Source of the DNA: Grifola frondosa
Taxonomy: Eukaryota; Basidiomycota; Agaricomycetes; Polyporales; Grifolaceae
Assembly (NCBI GenBank): GCA_001683735.1
Contig: LUGG01000018.1
Coordinates: forward strand, 248,001 to 312,000
Direction: 5' to 3'
DNA length: 64,000 nt
The notes under the pieces were generated by a model. It was not told the DNA's origin. It did no database searches and saw only the letters and a program-made list of their open reading frames with translations. A program made the translations under genes and the position numbers. Of the stretch, positions 27,661-39,655 are shown in pieces (within the stretch, counting starts at the first letter, position 1; each line of letters opens with the position of its first letter).

Positions 27661-27748
27661 GGACCCTTAGCTCAATCGGTAGAGCTTTGTACTTATGAGG
27701 ATATCTGAGTTTATGCAAGGGTCCCGAGTTCGATTCTCGGAGGGTCCA
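27661..27748 (+). tRNA. tRNA-Ile (anticodon UAU) with a 15-nt intron
   Basis: The acceptor stem GGACCCT pairs with AGGGTCC. The D arm is GCTC-AATCGGTA-GAGC, the anticodon stem TTGTA pairs with TGCAA, and the T arm is CCGAG-TTCGATT-CTCGG. The anticodon TAT is at 27694-27696, preceded by T33. An intron of 15 nt (about 27698-27712) sits after position 37, the normal eukaryotic place, and contains GATATC that can pair with the anticodon. The internal A box (from 27668) and B box (GTTCGATTC) are present. UAU-type isoleucine tRNA genes carry introns in other fungi as well. Confidence 0.93.
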
Positions 27749-27762
27749 TTTTTTGTCTTTTT
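27749..27762 (+). terminator. RNA polymerase III terminator
   Basis: A T6 run directly after the tRNA discriminator base, followed by a second T5 run, is the standard pol III stop signal. Confidence 0.85.
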
Positions 27763-27935
27763 GACTTATTTCATCCCAGGCAACACCCTTATGTTGGTAT
27801 AACAGGTAAGATGATATACAGCAGCAACAATATTATAACGGCGAAAACATATGTACAAGTAGGAACATACAACTATAGTGACAGACAGCAATGAGCTACA
27901 ATAATGGACAACAGTTACAACAGTAGTGATCAAGA

Positions 27936-30132
27936 TTATCGTCTCCCCTCTGTAGCACGTCGCAGATTATCCGTTGCGTCTTTGTCCTTCATCCATGATG
28001 ATATGACCTCGACTGTTTTGACAGTAGGTGTCAATTGAGATAACACAGCATTGTTGACTTTAGCAGCTTGATCATGCAACATTTTCCCAACGGCAGCATG
28101 CATCCCTTCTAAGAGTGGCTGTACATCATCATGGATTGTTTGGACCAGATGGGGTTTTATGGCCTCCAATACTGAGTCTATCGAGAGTACTGGAGTTATT
28201 GGGGGGAGATCTGGTGGCCGTGCCATCGCCGCCGTCACGGCAGCATTCAATGCGCGCATTTCCTGTCCATACGCCTCGATTTGTTCGTTATTTCGTTTCT
28301 GCTGCTGTTCCAGCTGCAAAATTTAGGTGATTCAGATATCTTAAAGCACCGAGGTATACCATATCACGTACAATGCGAACACGCTGCTTGAGCTGCTCGT
28401 TTTCTTCCCGCAGTCGAATGTTTTCCACCTGTATATCAATCAAATTAGACAAAATAGGCCCCATTCCCAATGAACAATGTCACATACACTATGATAATGC
28501 TGTTTCAGCCGGTCATTTTCTTCACGCAGTCGAGTATTCTCCAGCTCGTGTTCGCTCGTCTGTGAAATGAGGTTCGCAACCTCCATGGCGAGCTCCCCAA
28601 GTTGGTTTCCCGTTACATTAAGCTCCTGCTCGAGTCGTCGGAGGTCCGCGGAAGACGGACCCGATTTGGAGCTTTCTCCACTCAGTCGCACTTCGTCTAT
28701 TCGCGTTTGTATCCGATCGTCGACCTCGGTCAATAAGTCGTTATCGAACTGCACCATGTCGTTCTGCAAGTCTGACAGCTGGTCTTCCAGCGCCGTTAAA
28801 CGATCAAGAAGCTCGTTTAATTCTTCCGACCTAGGGCCCGACACAGCGGGATTTTCATCGACGAGGGCATCACCGCTAATGGACATCCGCTGGCGCTTTG
28901 CAGGGTGATTCGAATTGTTGTATTCATCTAAGGAAGGGATAGGCTTTTGATCATTGGGAACAGAAGAGGTCGCTTGTGCATTGATTTTGCCCAAAATGTC
29001 ATACAGCTCATTGACATCTCTTCTCAAATTCGTGACAATGGTTCGTATCTCCTGGGCACCTTCCTCTGCGGTGGGAGGACCTTGCTGCGCGAATGGCCAG
29101 AAGTCTGAATCGACTAACTGGGTAACGATACGATTGAGCTCTTTTTTCTTGTTCTCTACCTGCGCGGCTAGGTCGTCCAGCTGCGCACCCAGGCGTGACT
29201 TGTCCTCTTCAGCAATGTCGGTAAACCGCCAACTATTTCTCAGTCGCTCATAGTTTTGTGCTTCCCGCTGCAGCCTGAGATGGTCCGATCGAGCTAGTAC
29301 AGCGTCTGACATGAGCCTTCACAGGGAATTAGAATGTGCCATAAACTCGAACGATGGACATCTCACTTTATCCGCTCTACCCATGCTGCACGCTTCTCTT
29401 CTATCGTAAGCTCCTTCTTCGGCACAACGTTAGCAGGTTGAGGAGTCTGACTGGAACGTCCATTCGGTAAAGGTGGGGGTTTGATGACTGGAGGAGGGGG
29501 AGGCATCATGGATGGCGATGGATGGCGAGCCTGGGATCCTGAAGCTGTCCGTGCAATAGATGTTGATGTAACCTTATCATCCTTCCGGCTATCCGATCCG
29601 TTCGTTATAGAACGTGAAGGGGCACGAGGATCCAATAGCGGACGCGTGGACGCGTTGCGTGCATCCACCGAGGACATCGACGCTGTGCGCTCTCGCGAAG
29701 GCGGACGTCCACGCACAGGTTCTCTAAATACGCGTGCATCCTCATCATTCATGCTACCTCGACGTTCTCTTCTTGGGCTGAGCGCACCACTCGGCATACG
29801 ATTTCTTGGAGGAGGACGACCCGGGGTGTGCGCGCACGAACTGGAGGGGTGAGAGAGCGATTGACGCGGGCGCGAGATGGAGCAGAGAGAGGTTCGAAAC
29901 CGAGAAGGAAGGAAGGCGGTGGACGACTGCGTTGAGCCATTGACCAGTCTGGATCGTCTGGATGTATGAAGTCGCAGCCCCGCACCCCAGTGCGAGGACA
30001 GCCGAAGCCTCCGTTGGTGCGGAGACGAGGCTGACCGTCATCTGTGTACCACTAAAACACGAACCTCAGCCAAGCGGGTGAGTTAATGAATTGCGTACAT
30101 ACATGACACCGACGAAAATCACGCATCGACAT
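27936..30132 (-). CDS. CCCH zinc-finger and coiled-coil protein, function unknown
   Basis: The start gives MSMRDFRRCH, which runs across an intron into WYTDDGQPRLRTNGGFGCPR and GVRGCDFIHPDD. The spacing C-C-C-H indicates one CCCH finger at the very N-terminus. A disordered Ser/Pro/Arg-rich region follows, with a poly-Pro patch (MMPPPPPVIKPPPLP). Then KKELTIEEKRAAWVERIK joins a long helical part, HLRLQREAQNYERLRNSWR, and two similar heptad segments, NTRLREENDRLKQHYHS and NIRLREENEQLKQRVRI, each on its own exon with similar flanks. The last exon, DLPPITPVLSIDSVLEAIKP onward, ends at 27936. One frame slip at 29823-29826 (a G run, one short). A CCCH finger suggests RNA binding; the rest is inference. 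Confidence 0.75.
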
Positions 30133-30341
30133 TTAAACAAGGCAGCTCCAGTAATAGATGAGCGTAATATGAGACTTATATTGCACTCGGGTATTGCCAG
30201 CAGCGTTAAGCAGGGTAACTGGGTAGCTGCAGTGATAGAATGAACAAAAATCGCCGTCCAATGTTACGGTTGCATAGCACAAATATATAAGGCAGATGCC
30301 GACGACGCCACAGTACTCAGGCTAATCAGAGATTGCAAACA

Positions 30342-32841
30342 TCACAAACCAGCAAACTCTGCATCGAACACATCCTGACTTATGTTGCCTTTCTTGACCT
30401 TTTTCGCCATCCTTTCTTCCCTTGCCAGTTCATTCCAATCCTCATCATCTTTCCCCTCATCACTGCTGAGCGTGTCGCGGTCTCGTTTGACTCCTGCTCG
30501 CTCTTCACTTGCAAGTTGCTTTTTTTGCCATTTCTTCTTCATGTTTTTCTTGTCCTTTCTTTTCTCTCGCTCCTCCCTCCTCTTCTCCTTGTTGCTCCAC
30601 GCCGCATTCGCCTTTCTTTTCTGTCCTTATCGTCCTGCGTTTTCTCAGTTCGGCTTCGGGCGGAATTTGTTTCTCTGCCTCCATAAGACGCTTAACGTCA
30701 CGCGCCTTGTCAATATACGCATATGAGGCCCACTGAGCAATGCAAATGATCAGGCCAAACTAGTGCGACGACACTATCTTACGGTGGTTCACTCACGTCG
30801 ACTTCTGCATTTTCCCAGGAATCCCTAGGGACATCCTTGAGCTCTGGCATACGGGGCAGTCGAAGAAGACCAAAGCTCTTCGCGACACCGATAAGATCGA
30901 GGTCCTTAATCCGGAAGATGTACGACGCCTCATGCTTCGAGTAAGCGCGGACGAAGGAGACGAATGCCTTTGCAGCCTGTTGTTTAATACCGCATGAGCG
31001 TCATAAACGTGAGGCAGAGAGTGGTCCAACCTTATCATGCAACGCGCGATCTGTTAACAGCACTTTTCTGATCTCTTGCAGTGCATGATCGACTGCAGGG
31101 TCATCCTGTTCTTCATCTGTTGAAGACCTAGCCGATCCATCTTCTGCAAATGGCTGCCGTAGTTTCATGGGAATTTTGCGCACGGCCATGAAGTCTGAAG
31201 TATCAAGTTACATACTTAGACCTCGATGTTTTGCCCAATGGACATCTGCTGCTCACCAACATAATCACGTTCTCGTCCGACCAGCAAAACCCATGCTCTT
31301 CCACTACGCCCTGCGCGGGCTGTTCGGCCGCAGCGATGTGAGAACGCCTTTGTATCGGAGGGAGGGTCAAACTGCACCACAACGTCGACATCGGGCAGAT
31401 CGAGGCCACGAGCAGCAACATCCGTTGCTAGAAGGATGGAGGGTGACGAGGGGAGGGCTATGGATGTCGTGAAATTAGACAATGTAGTGTGCGTGTGGCG
31501 GGTGGCAGATGTCCATGTAACGAGTACATTGTTGAGTTTGGTGGTAGAAAGGGAGCGAGAATCTACAAAAGACCAATGCCTTAGCATTTGGCAACAACAG
31601 AAGCAGACAATGAAGCTTACGCGATAAAAATAATCTACACATGCACATGTCGCAAAATACACAATGAAACGAGATGACTGTTGTTGTACAATTTCGTGCG
31701 ATATTATTCGCGTTAGTTGGAGAAGTTTTTCCGATGCGTGACATGTAAGATAATAATTTTGTAGACTGTGTTCAAGATGTATGTTAACTGACACAATCTG
31801 TATCGCGATGGAAACTTGTAAACGAACTTAGCGGGTATCCGTCGTTCCTCTATGACTTCCTTCCTGGATTGCTCGCCGTCTTTACTTGTGCATATATTCT
31901 TGGTTTTCTTTGACTGTACTTTAACCACAATCCGTGCGGGGTTGCGCAATCCAACCCGAACCAATTCTGAGATAGCATCAGCATCTGTCATGGTCGCGCT
32001 GAAGAGACCGGTGCGGCGTTGCTTCGGTAGATGGGTCAATATACGGGTCACAGTATTTTGAAAGCCAAGATCAAGTAACCTGCAGAATATACGAAGCTTA
32101 GATACTTTATGATACAATACGAATTGAGAGCGTACCGATCGGCTTCATCCAGAACGAGGACCTCCAATTCTCGCACGCTCACTATGGTTTTGCCCTTGCC
32201 GAGTAGAAATTCCTCTACACGGCCGGGAGTACCTATAACAATATCTGCACCAGTAGAGAGAAAACGCTGGACGTCTTCTGTAGGCGGCGAGTCCGAGGAG
32301 ACTATGAGAAGCGGAGGCGAGTATTCCGGTTCAGCATCGGCCATCTCCTCTATATTTTGTAATTCACTCGACATCGGTGTATAATGTTGTCGTGAAGGCT
32401 GTGAGGACAAGAAGAATGAGAAAACAGAGTGAATCTGTGTCGCTAATTCTCTGAAGTGCGCATGCAATATTCAGATAAAGGAAAGCGCAGAGTAAGAGTA
32501 CACTAGCCTTGTGGGACTGATCACTAGTGCTCCAATCTCGTTCTTTGCAAGCTTCCTCTCCCTACGTATGAGCCTTTCCAAGATGGGTATCACAAATGCA
32601 AGCGTTTTCCCAGAGCCGGTAACAGCTTCCACTACAACGTCCTTGTGGCGCATAAAGAGAGGGATTGTGGAAGCTTGAACGGGTGTCATCTGGGTGTGCC
32701 CCATGGACTGAATAACATCTAATCTAAATGAGGTATATAAGGTCAGCTGTACGGGCCAGGATCAAGACTCACTCACATCCATGGTGTCAGAGTGGTGGGC
32801 AACGACGACCACGGGCCTGCAAATGCATTTGAAGCAGACAT
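30342..32841 (-). CDS. SPB4: DEAD-box RNA helicase Spb4 (DDX55 family)
   Basis: Spb4 remodels 60S pre-ribosomes in the nucleolus. The start gives [20 protein letters not shown], followed over an intron by [20 protein letters not shown]. Helicase motifs are in order: AVTGSGKT (I), [12 protein letters not shown] (Ia), [12 protein letters not shown] (Ib), [16 protein letters not shown] (II), [12 protein letters not shown] (III), [20 protein letters not shown] (V) and [13 protein letters not shown] (VI). The family-specific C-terminal part, [20 protein letters not shown] and [17 protein letters not shown], is present. The Lys/Glu-rich tail ends [20 protein letters not shown] and FDAEFAGL. Two single-base slips lie in the tail around 30600-30660 (A runs). 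It is divergent from SOG2. Confidence 0.94.
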
Positions 32842-33162
32842 ATCTATTATATATATGCAGTGATCGTTGTTGTAAACCCAAGTTCCTAGGTCTCAGCAAT
32901 CCGAATGCATCGAACTGCAGTAAGTACTTTGAAGGGTTTCAAGTCAAAACGGAAATGTTACGTAAGCCAATCAGAATCACGCTGTGTCACAGTGTGACTT
33001 TCGAACAACTGTCGATCGCGCCGCCACCAGACGCGGACTTTGCGGGTTGGCAAGTTCGATCTGCAACCTTCTGCAACACGTTCCACCTGGGCTTGTACTT
33101 GTCTTTGTTACCGTCCTTGCCGTCGTCGTCCTTGTCGTCCTTCTCGCTGGGTACGCCTGTGG
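32842..33162. promoter_or_regulatory. divergent promoter, SPB4 / SOG2
   Basis: About 320 bp separate the divergent starts. TATATATA at 32848-32857 lies close to the SPB4 start and could serve as a core promoter element. Confidence 0.4.
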
Positions 33163-36100
33163 ATGTCGAATTACGATGCTGAGCCTTCGCCTGGTCGAAT
33201 CTCTGCGCAAACGTTAGGACATGGCGCATCCTCTCCTCTGCCCTCGGTCTCTTTGAGTCGCAGTCACATAACGGACGCCCTTTCAAAGTCTCCGGACAAT
33301 GGCGCAACTTTAGACCTGGCACGCAAGGGGCTCACGGATGTTGGAGAATCAGGCGCTGAGGAAATGGCCATGGTGGGTCAGGAAGATGACACAGGAGCAG
33401 ACAGCACGGTTGTGAGGTGAGCTTTGTTCTCACTTATATACGCGTATTACTGACTTGCCGTGAAGAATCGCTCTTGCATATAATCGTCTCACTACATTAC
33501 CTATGGCTTTCTCGCTTCTTTTACGGCTTCGCTACCTTGTATTGAAGAGCAACAACTTCACAGTATTCCCCGAAGTTGTGCGTCCTATCAGTATGCATGA
33601 GTGGCTATGAGCTGATGAAGACGCGATAATAGCTTACTGTAATGCCATCCTTGGAGATTTTGGATATTAGCCGGAATAAAATCAAACGATTACCATCTGA
33701 ACCTGGGTCACTCACCAATCTCCGGGCATGTCCCTTTGCACCAACCTAATCTGTAAAACAACTGATATCATTTTACTAGGTGTTTTCGCTCCATAAAAAC
33801 AAAATTCACAGGCTTCCAACATATTTATGCGAATTCAGGCGCTTGAGTACGTTCAAGGTTGAGCAAAATCCGATCACATGGCCTCCGAAAGCAGTGATGG
33901 AGTCTTATGGAAATCTTAACGATGCTCAAGCAATGAGCGACTGGATCAAGAGTCTGCAGGCATGGCTTGGAGACAATGCATCGCCTTCTAATGAACGAAA
34001 GTTGAGCGACGACTCTACTCAGAATGAGCAAGGGAGTAAGCATCCTGGTCAAGATACAGTCATGTAAGTGTCTCAAGAACCCAATTCATGCCTTTTGCTC
34101 AACTACCCCCCCCCCCCCCCCCTTTTTTTTTTTCTCCAGCGAAGATAATTCAGACCTCTTGCAACAAGCCCCTTCACGTCGAATACCTCTACGTACCCCT
34201 TCATTGTTGCACATTCGCTCCTTATCGGCAGAATCTGATTCTTCGGCTTATTTCCAAATGGATCGATCTCGTCCAGGGTCAGATACAGATCCGTCTCCTC
34301 CCGTCACTCGGCCAGATTTTGCATCTCGTCTTCACGATGACCCTTCCTATCGCGCATATCCCGTAGCACATCCACGTCTCCGGTATGTTCGCCGGAGACA
34401 TACCTTCCTCCTGTAGACTTGCCGCCCATTGGTGAAGGAAGTGCAAGCAACAACCTCACCGTTCTTCAACAGGCGCACAGTCGTCACGAGTCCTATGTTA
34501 TTGGTAGACATAAACCGCTGGCGAACGGGCCATTAGCCAAGAAGAGCATGCCTGACCTTCGGCCTGCCAGGCTGCATCTAGCGACCAATTCAGGGATACC
34601 GCGGTCGATGCCCACCGTATCCTCCGGGGGTTCTTGGACAATATCAATGGGTCAGTGACGCGACTTAGCACGTATGCTATTCATCTAACATACCTCATTT
34701 ATTAGCTTCCAACTTTCATCTGCGATCACCAACGAGCCTACCACTGCTTCTCCTGTGTCGATAGATCGGTCTGCTCCACCCAGGTGTTGAACGCAATTCA
34801 TATTTCCGCCGTCTCTCCTCATTGACGCCAGCTACGCTCTCTAAGACTATTCCGCAGTCATTGCTTACATTGGTTGATGCGATACGAGGCGTTCTCTTCG
34901 CACTTTCCCAAATCTATCAGACCTTCAACATTACACCGTGTACGCCATCGACGAGCGGCTATCAGCGGTGCTTCTGAAAGTCCTAGGCCCGCTAGTTCGT
35001 ACATGACCCAATTAATCAACGCCTGGATCGCTTCGACACGATGAGCAGGAGAACACTACCATCCCCTCCTGTATGCAGGCAGTGGTAGAGTTGCAGGGAC
35101 AATGTTACCATCTTCGGAAAGCAGTGGGAATGTTGTCGCTCCAACTGAAGTCCTCGCGACGCATGACGATGTGCGCTATACAAGACAGATGTTGTTGGTC
35201 CTATACGGAGCGATGTCGGAGATTGCTGGTTCGTGGCAGGCAATGGCTGTCATATCGAAGCAGTGAGGCCTCTTTTGTGGGAGGTGCGTCGACCGCCTGT
35301 GGCAAAATCGCATAGTACCAAGAATGCTGCGATCCGCGCGTAACAACTCCCAGCGCGGACAAGCCAAACCCGCCACCTGCGTCCGCATCGCCAATGACAT
35401 CTTTACCGTTCCTCCCCGCACAAGATCCCCCTCGGTCACATTTGAGGACCAACACTGCGCAGCGTTCCCTGGACCTTGGCAAGAGCCACATTAGCCGTCG
35501 ACATGCTGGATCGTTCAGTTCGAAGGACGTAGAAATTGGAAAGATGTTGCCATCGTATGTGGGTGCTCCTCCCTTCAATTTTGGTGTCGTCAATGGTTTG
35601 CCTTTGCAAATACCTCCCACTCGTACTATGAGAAGGATTGCGGTTTCTCCAGCGCAACATACGCCGGATGGGATCCTGCCACAGTCATCGTCCATGAAGC
35701 CTTGGACCACACATTCCCGCCAGGGCTCACAGAATTCGCTCTTGGCGTCATCGTCATCGTCGTCGTCGGGGCTGCTAGGGGCGCGCCAGGAGCCCTCCTC
35801 CAGCACAAATACACTGGTCGACAAGGAGGTCATTGGGGCTATGAAGCTGGCTGTGGAGGCAGCGCCAGCGCTTTGGGAGATGATGGACGAGATCATCGAC
35901 GAATCCTCAGATACCAAGGATGACATGAATGAAGCTCTGAGTAAGGCGAGGACATAACTGAGAGACTGAGAGAAAGCATTGAAGCTGTCCAATATGTGCC
36001 CCCATAGTGGATGGCAGAACTCTACACGATGACGCCCATATTTTCGTCAAGGTAAGATCGCCTCGTGTTCTCTGCATGTCTAGCGTTGATCAAGAAACAA

Positions 36101-36501
36101 CTGCCTCATGTCAGACTGTCATCCAGTTGTCGAATGCTATCAAAACGCACGGCGCCGCCCGCCCGCTCTCGTCTCCCCTTCGGACAAACATGGTGAAGCT
36201 CACCAACGCCACACAAGAGTTTGTCATGTTACTCCATGTGTCATCGTATTCCCCCCGGCCGTACTCTCCGATGGTAAGTCTGATGGCCCAGCCGACTCTG
36301 GGCTGCCAGACGACGGCCGGCTAGGTTCGAATCTTGCGCGGCCGCAGTGTCCTGCCATCTGCCAGCTTGAAGTTAGCGTCAGCGCTGAAGGATCCACCGC
36401 GCAGCGCATTGCCTCATCAAACATTTACAATCCCCAATCCTCCTCACTTTGGACCTCTCAGAAGAGAGGTCAACATGGATTCTGCCCTCGTTCCAGGATG
36501 A
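33163..36501 (+). CDS. SOG2: Sog2 leucine-rich-repeat protein of the RAM network
   Basis: Sog2 works with the Cbk1/Ndr kinase and its activator in polarity and cell separation. The start is uncertain: 33163 opens the frame, but an ATG at 33221 fits if one base was lost. The N-terminal LRRs read [64 protein letters not shown] and [20 protein letters not shown] long disordered region follows. The Sog2-family C-terminal domain has [38 protein letters not shown] and [20 protein letters not shown], then [20 protein letters not shown], ending MDSALVPG at 36501. A frame slip lies near 34358-34372 and others probably around 35265-35500. It is about 1,000 residues. Confidence 0.85.
34106..34133 (+). 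other. extreme polypyrimidine tract before an intron acceptor
   Basis: Seventeen C followed by eleven T run directly into CTCCAG and the next SOG2 exon. It acts as the polypyrimidine tract of that intron. A pure C17-T11 run is unusually long and its length is probably unreliable. Confidence 0.7.
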
Positions 36502-36783
36502 TCGGGGGACTGTTGCTTTCGTTCTGCTAATCGATCTAAATTATCCACAGTTATTCTCTCTCAGTTCATCTGCATATTCTTGTCGCGCATCATGTCACAT
36601 CCGTATCTCCTCTCATACTTACTGTCGCACTAGTTGCCGTAATTTGATAATCACTTCGACTGCATTACGCCCACTTTGAACATATTAAATCGACTCGAAA
36701 GCCGATATCATACGGTACACCACGTCTACATCTCTGCACTCGCAGGCCACAATTATGAGCCCCTCGGTCTCCCTTTCCCTTAC
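36502..36783. other. convergent 3' intergenic region
   Basis: This lies between the SOG2 (+) and FYVE-protein (-) stop codons. I see only 3' UTR-like sequence. Confidence 0.5.
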
Positions 36784-39415
36784 TCACGGAATCAATCTCC
36801 GCGTTAGTAGAATCCTCTCGATCTCAGCTCGGATCTCCTGCAGATTGATCTTCAAACTCTTCGCATCCTCAAACTTTCTATGCGTCTTCGCCTCCTCCAC
36901 GAAGGACTCCAGCAGAGCCTCTTGTTCGAGAAGGGCTGGAGGACGCGGGCGACCTCTGAGTCAGGGTCAATCACTTGATCCTCTGAAGCCGCCAGGTCGG
37001 TAGACGAAGATGCACCACTTCTTGGGTTTGGCAGAGACTACAGCAAACAGCACGGTGAGATAACGGAGAACAGAATTTGATAGGTTTCGGAAGATAGCTT
37101 ACCTGCAAGGGAAACATGTGTTTTTGCAAAAACAAGTTGGCCCGGATGACGATCGCAGCTTGTATACGATCTTGAGAACTACCTGGGCCTCCAGGACAAG
37201 GAACTTCAATATCCGTTTTGACAGTGCGTCGTACTGTGAAAACGCCTCTACAAGTCGTTTCCTAGCTGCAGATGCTTCTGGTGTTGGCCGCTCGTGCTTA
37301 CTGAACCGTATTTCAACATGAGTAAGCACCAATGGCTATTATGGAATCACGGACCTCAAACTCAGCATGAGCTCTTGAAACTGCGGTAACGCATCTTCGA
37401 TTTCTTTCTCGAGACTGATGAATGCCTATGACACCCAAATCAGACGGACTGGCTCACAACGCTGAATGGACGCACGTCATATAGCTTCGAGAAGATTGGC
37501 ACAGTATAGAACTCCTGCTTGTACTGCCGTCGTCTATGGCACATCAGATTTGGCAAGTCGGAAAAGAATGAAGACACCTACAATAGTACAGGCCGACAAT
37601 CCCGACATATCCGGCACCTTTCAGGAACTTCTCGTCCTCGCTCAAAGTCTCTTCCTTACCTTTTGTTTTCCCTTGGGTAACGGTGCTTCGCCTCCGGACG
37701 CCATAATCGACGCCTTCGCCTACCTCCTCAATACGACCAGTGCTAGGATCCGCAACAAACAAGAGCGAGCATGTTTCTGGCCGCTGCGGATACTTAACTG
37801 GCAACGAACAGATAATTCTCCCGCATAAGCGACAATGGGTTTGCGATTAGTGAGCGGATGGAAAGACGCGCTGCCATAAGAAAATACGGTCACCGTATGA
37901 TAATTCACGAATCCGGTCAAAGACTCACGAACACAACGGACATTGTGAAACGGATGCGTCGTCCTCCCACGGCGTGATAGTTTGCTCGGCAGCTATCATG
38001 GTAAACATTGAGCCATTTGATCCACAGTGACAGATGTCCAAAACCATGCACCTCGTATATCGCCTTTTCCGCTCTGGCCGTCTGCGTCTGCAGCACGCCC
38101 CTCCACAGATCACCTGCACTCTTGTTCTTCAGCTCCGCGATGTCGAGATCCCAGATTGACGAGCGCGCCTCGCCTGCTGCAGCGGCCGTTTCTCGTTGTG
38201 CTGCTGCTCCGGGGAAAAGTGCAGCGCGATAAACTTCTCCAGCCGCCGTTCGAGCCGCGTGCGCTCTATCCGCCCGACGTCACGCGACGACTTGCGTGCC
38301 TCAATAAACTCGTCAGTGCGCAGCCTGCATACGCCATTGGGCTGAAGCCGGGCCGGTACGGTGCGACGAAGCGGACGGGTACACGAACGGGAGCAAAGGA
38401 AGCGGCGGAGGATGTTGAGGTAGATGGCGTGAGTGCCGGTGAGGAGACAGATAAACCGTATCTGTCTGGGGTGTCGGCGATGACATCAGCGAAGATCCCC
38501 GGGGAGGGGGGACGATGGGCGCCGGAGAGGGGGAGCGAGTCGTGACGGGCGCGTGAATTTCTGGCGTCGGGGACGTCGACGAACGGTGAGGTTGATGAAG
38601 GGTGTAACAGGTAGGGTTCTGTCATACGAAGCAGTGAGCGATGTAGGAGATGAAGAACGTATGCGATCGGGCGTTTCGTTTTCACGGGGCGGTTCCAAGT
38701 GACGAGGTGGAGCCATGTTATCGGAATTCGTACATGCATGCTGCTTGGACGGAGAGGCGAGGACGAAAGCGACTGTCGTGCAGGAGCTGAACGTAGTGGG
38801 ACATGCCGGAAAGTCGATGACCTTCGAGTGCTTGGAAGAGATTTGTCAGAATGAGCCGGAGAAGACGATGTAGAAGGTCCAGCAACAGGAGAGGACTGAG
38901 CAATGCCCTTTCCATTGGGTGCTGGAGAAGTGGGCTTCGAAGGAGATGATGGAAGAGTCATCGCAGGGGAGGGCGGTGTTACTTGATATGGTCCGACATA
39001 ATTGATAAAGGGTATTCGCGAGATGAAAGCGGGTCATCCAAATGCACATTATTGCTGGGTTGAGCCTCGTGGCGGGGAAGCGTAGCCATCATGGAGGCGG
39101 GTCTGAGAATCGGAGAACGACCATTCACTGCTCCTGGATTCCTCGGGCTGTCAAATTCAGTCGAGGCATATATTTGCGCAGGACGACCGGCTCGCTGAGA
39201 GTATGTCCATTTCCGTATACTGTGGGGGGACGCGGCTGTGGGAGGGCAGCGTTCACTAACTGCTGGCTGGATGAGTTTCGGGAATGTCGTTTAGACTGCG
39301 GGTGGTATGAACGTTCGTCACGTATACGACCATTCTGACGGACCTTATATGCTTGGTATGGACAGCAGTAGAAGAGTCCAGGCGTAGGATAGTGTACAGC
39401 GACGAGGGGGGTCAT
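36784..39415 (-). CDS. PEP7: FYVE-finger vesicle tethering protein (Vac1/Pep7, rabenosyn-5 like)
   Basis: This family binds endosomal PI3P and Rab5-type GTPases to guide Golgi-to-endosome traffic. The disordered Ser/Pro-rich N-terminus runs through PQPRPPTVYGNGH, QIYASTEFDSPRNPG, REYPFINYVGPYQV and MTLPSSPSKPTSPAPNGKGI. An unusual feature is that the start cannot be fixed; 39415 is the most upstream in-frame ATG I favour, while 38961 is the first ATG of the largest open frame. The FYVE region has DASVSQCPLCS, then SFHPLTNRK and THCRLCGRIICSLPVKYP, followed by FVADPSTGRIEEVGEGVDYG. A helical part includes RLVEAFSQYDALSKRILK. It ends LLEQEALLESFVEEAKTHRK and INLQEIRAEIERILL. Single-base slips sit at about 36933, 37840, 39010 and 39205. 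Confidence 0.82.
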
Positions 39416-39655
39416 GAGAGATATCGCAGTTATCGTGACTGTTGACAAGCACCGCCTGGTGCAGCCCACGTATGCTATTATGAGATAAGAACTGTCAAGG
39501 CGCAGCTTAGTCGTTGGCAACAAGTGAACAGCGCTCACTGTCGAGCGTTTGACCACGAGGGTCCAGCACGCCGAAGCTGCCGAACCGAGATGCTAGACGC
39601 CCATAATCAACACGCAGCACAGCTACACTCTCAGTTCACACCTTCATTCATACCC
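39416..39655. promoter_or_regulatory. divergent promoter, FYVE protein / twinfilin
   Basis: This short region lies between two divergent genes. No TATA box or repeat is evident. Confidence 0.35.

Noticed and set aside
32987..33322. 111-codon minus-strand frame between SPB4 and SOG2
   Set aside because: It overlaps the first SOG2 exon on the other strand and has low-complexity Asp/Lys content with no motif.
35201..35992. 263-codon minus-strand frame
   Set aside because: It lies opposite the Sog2 domain, whose plus-strand segments match the family.
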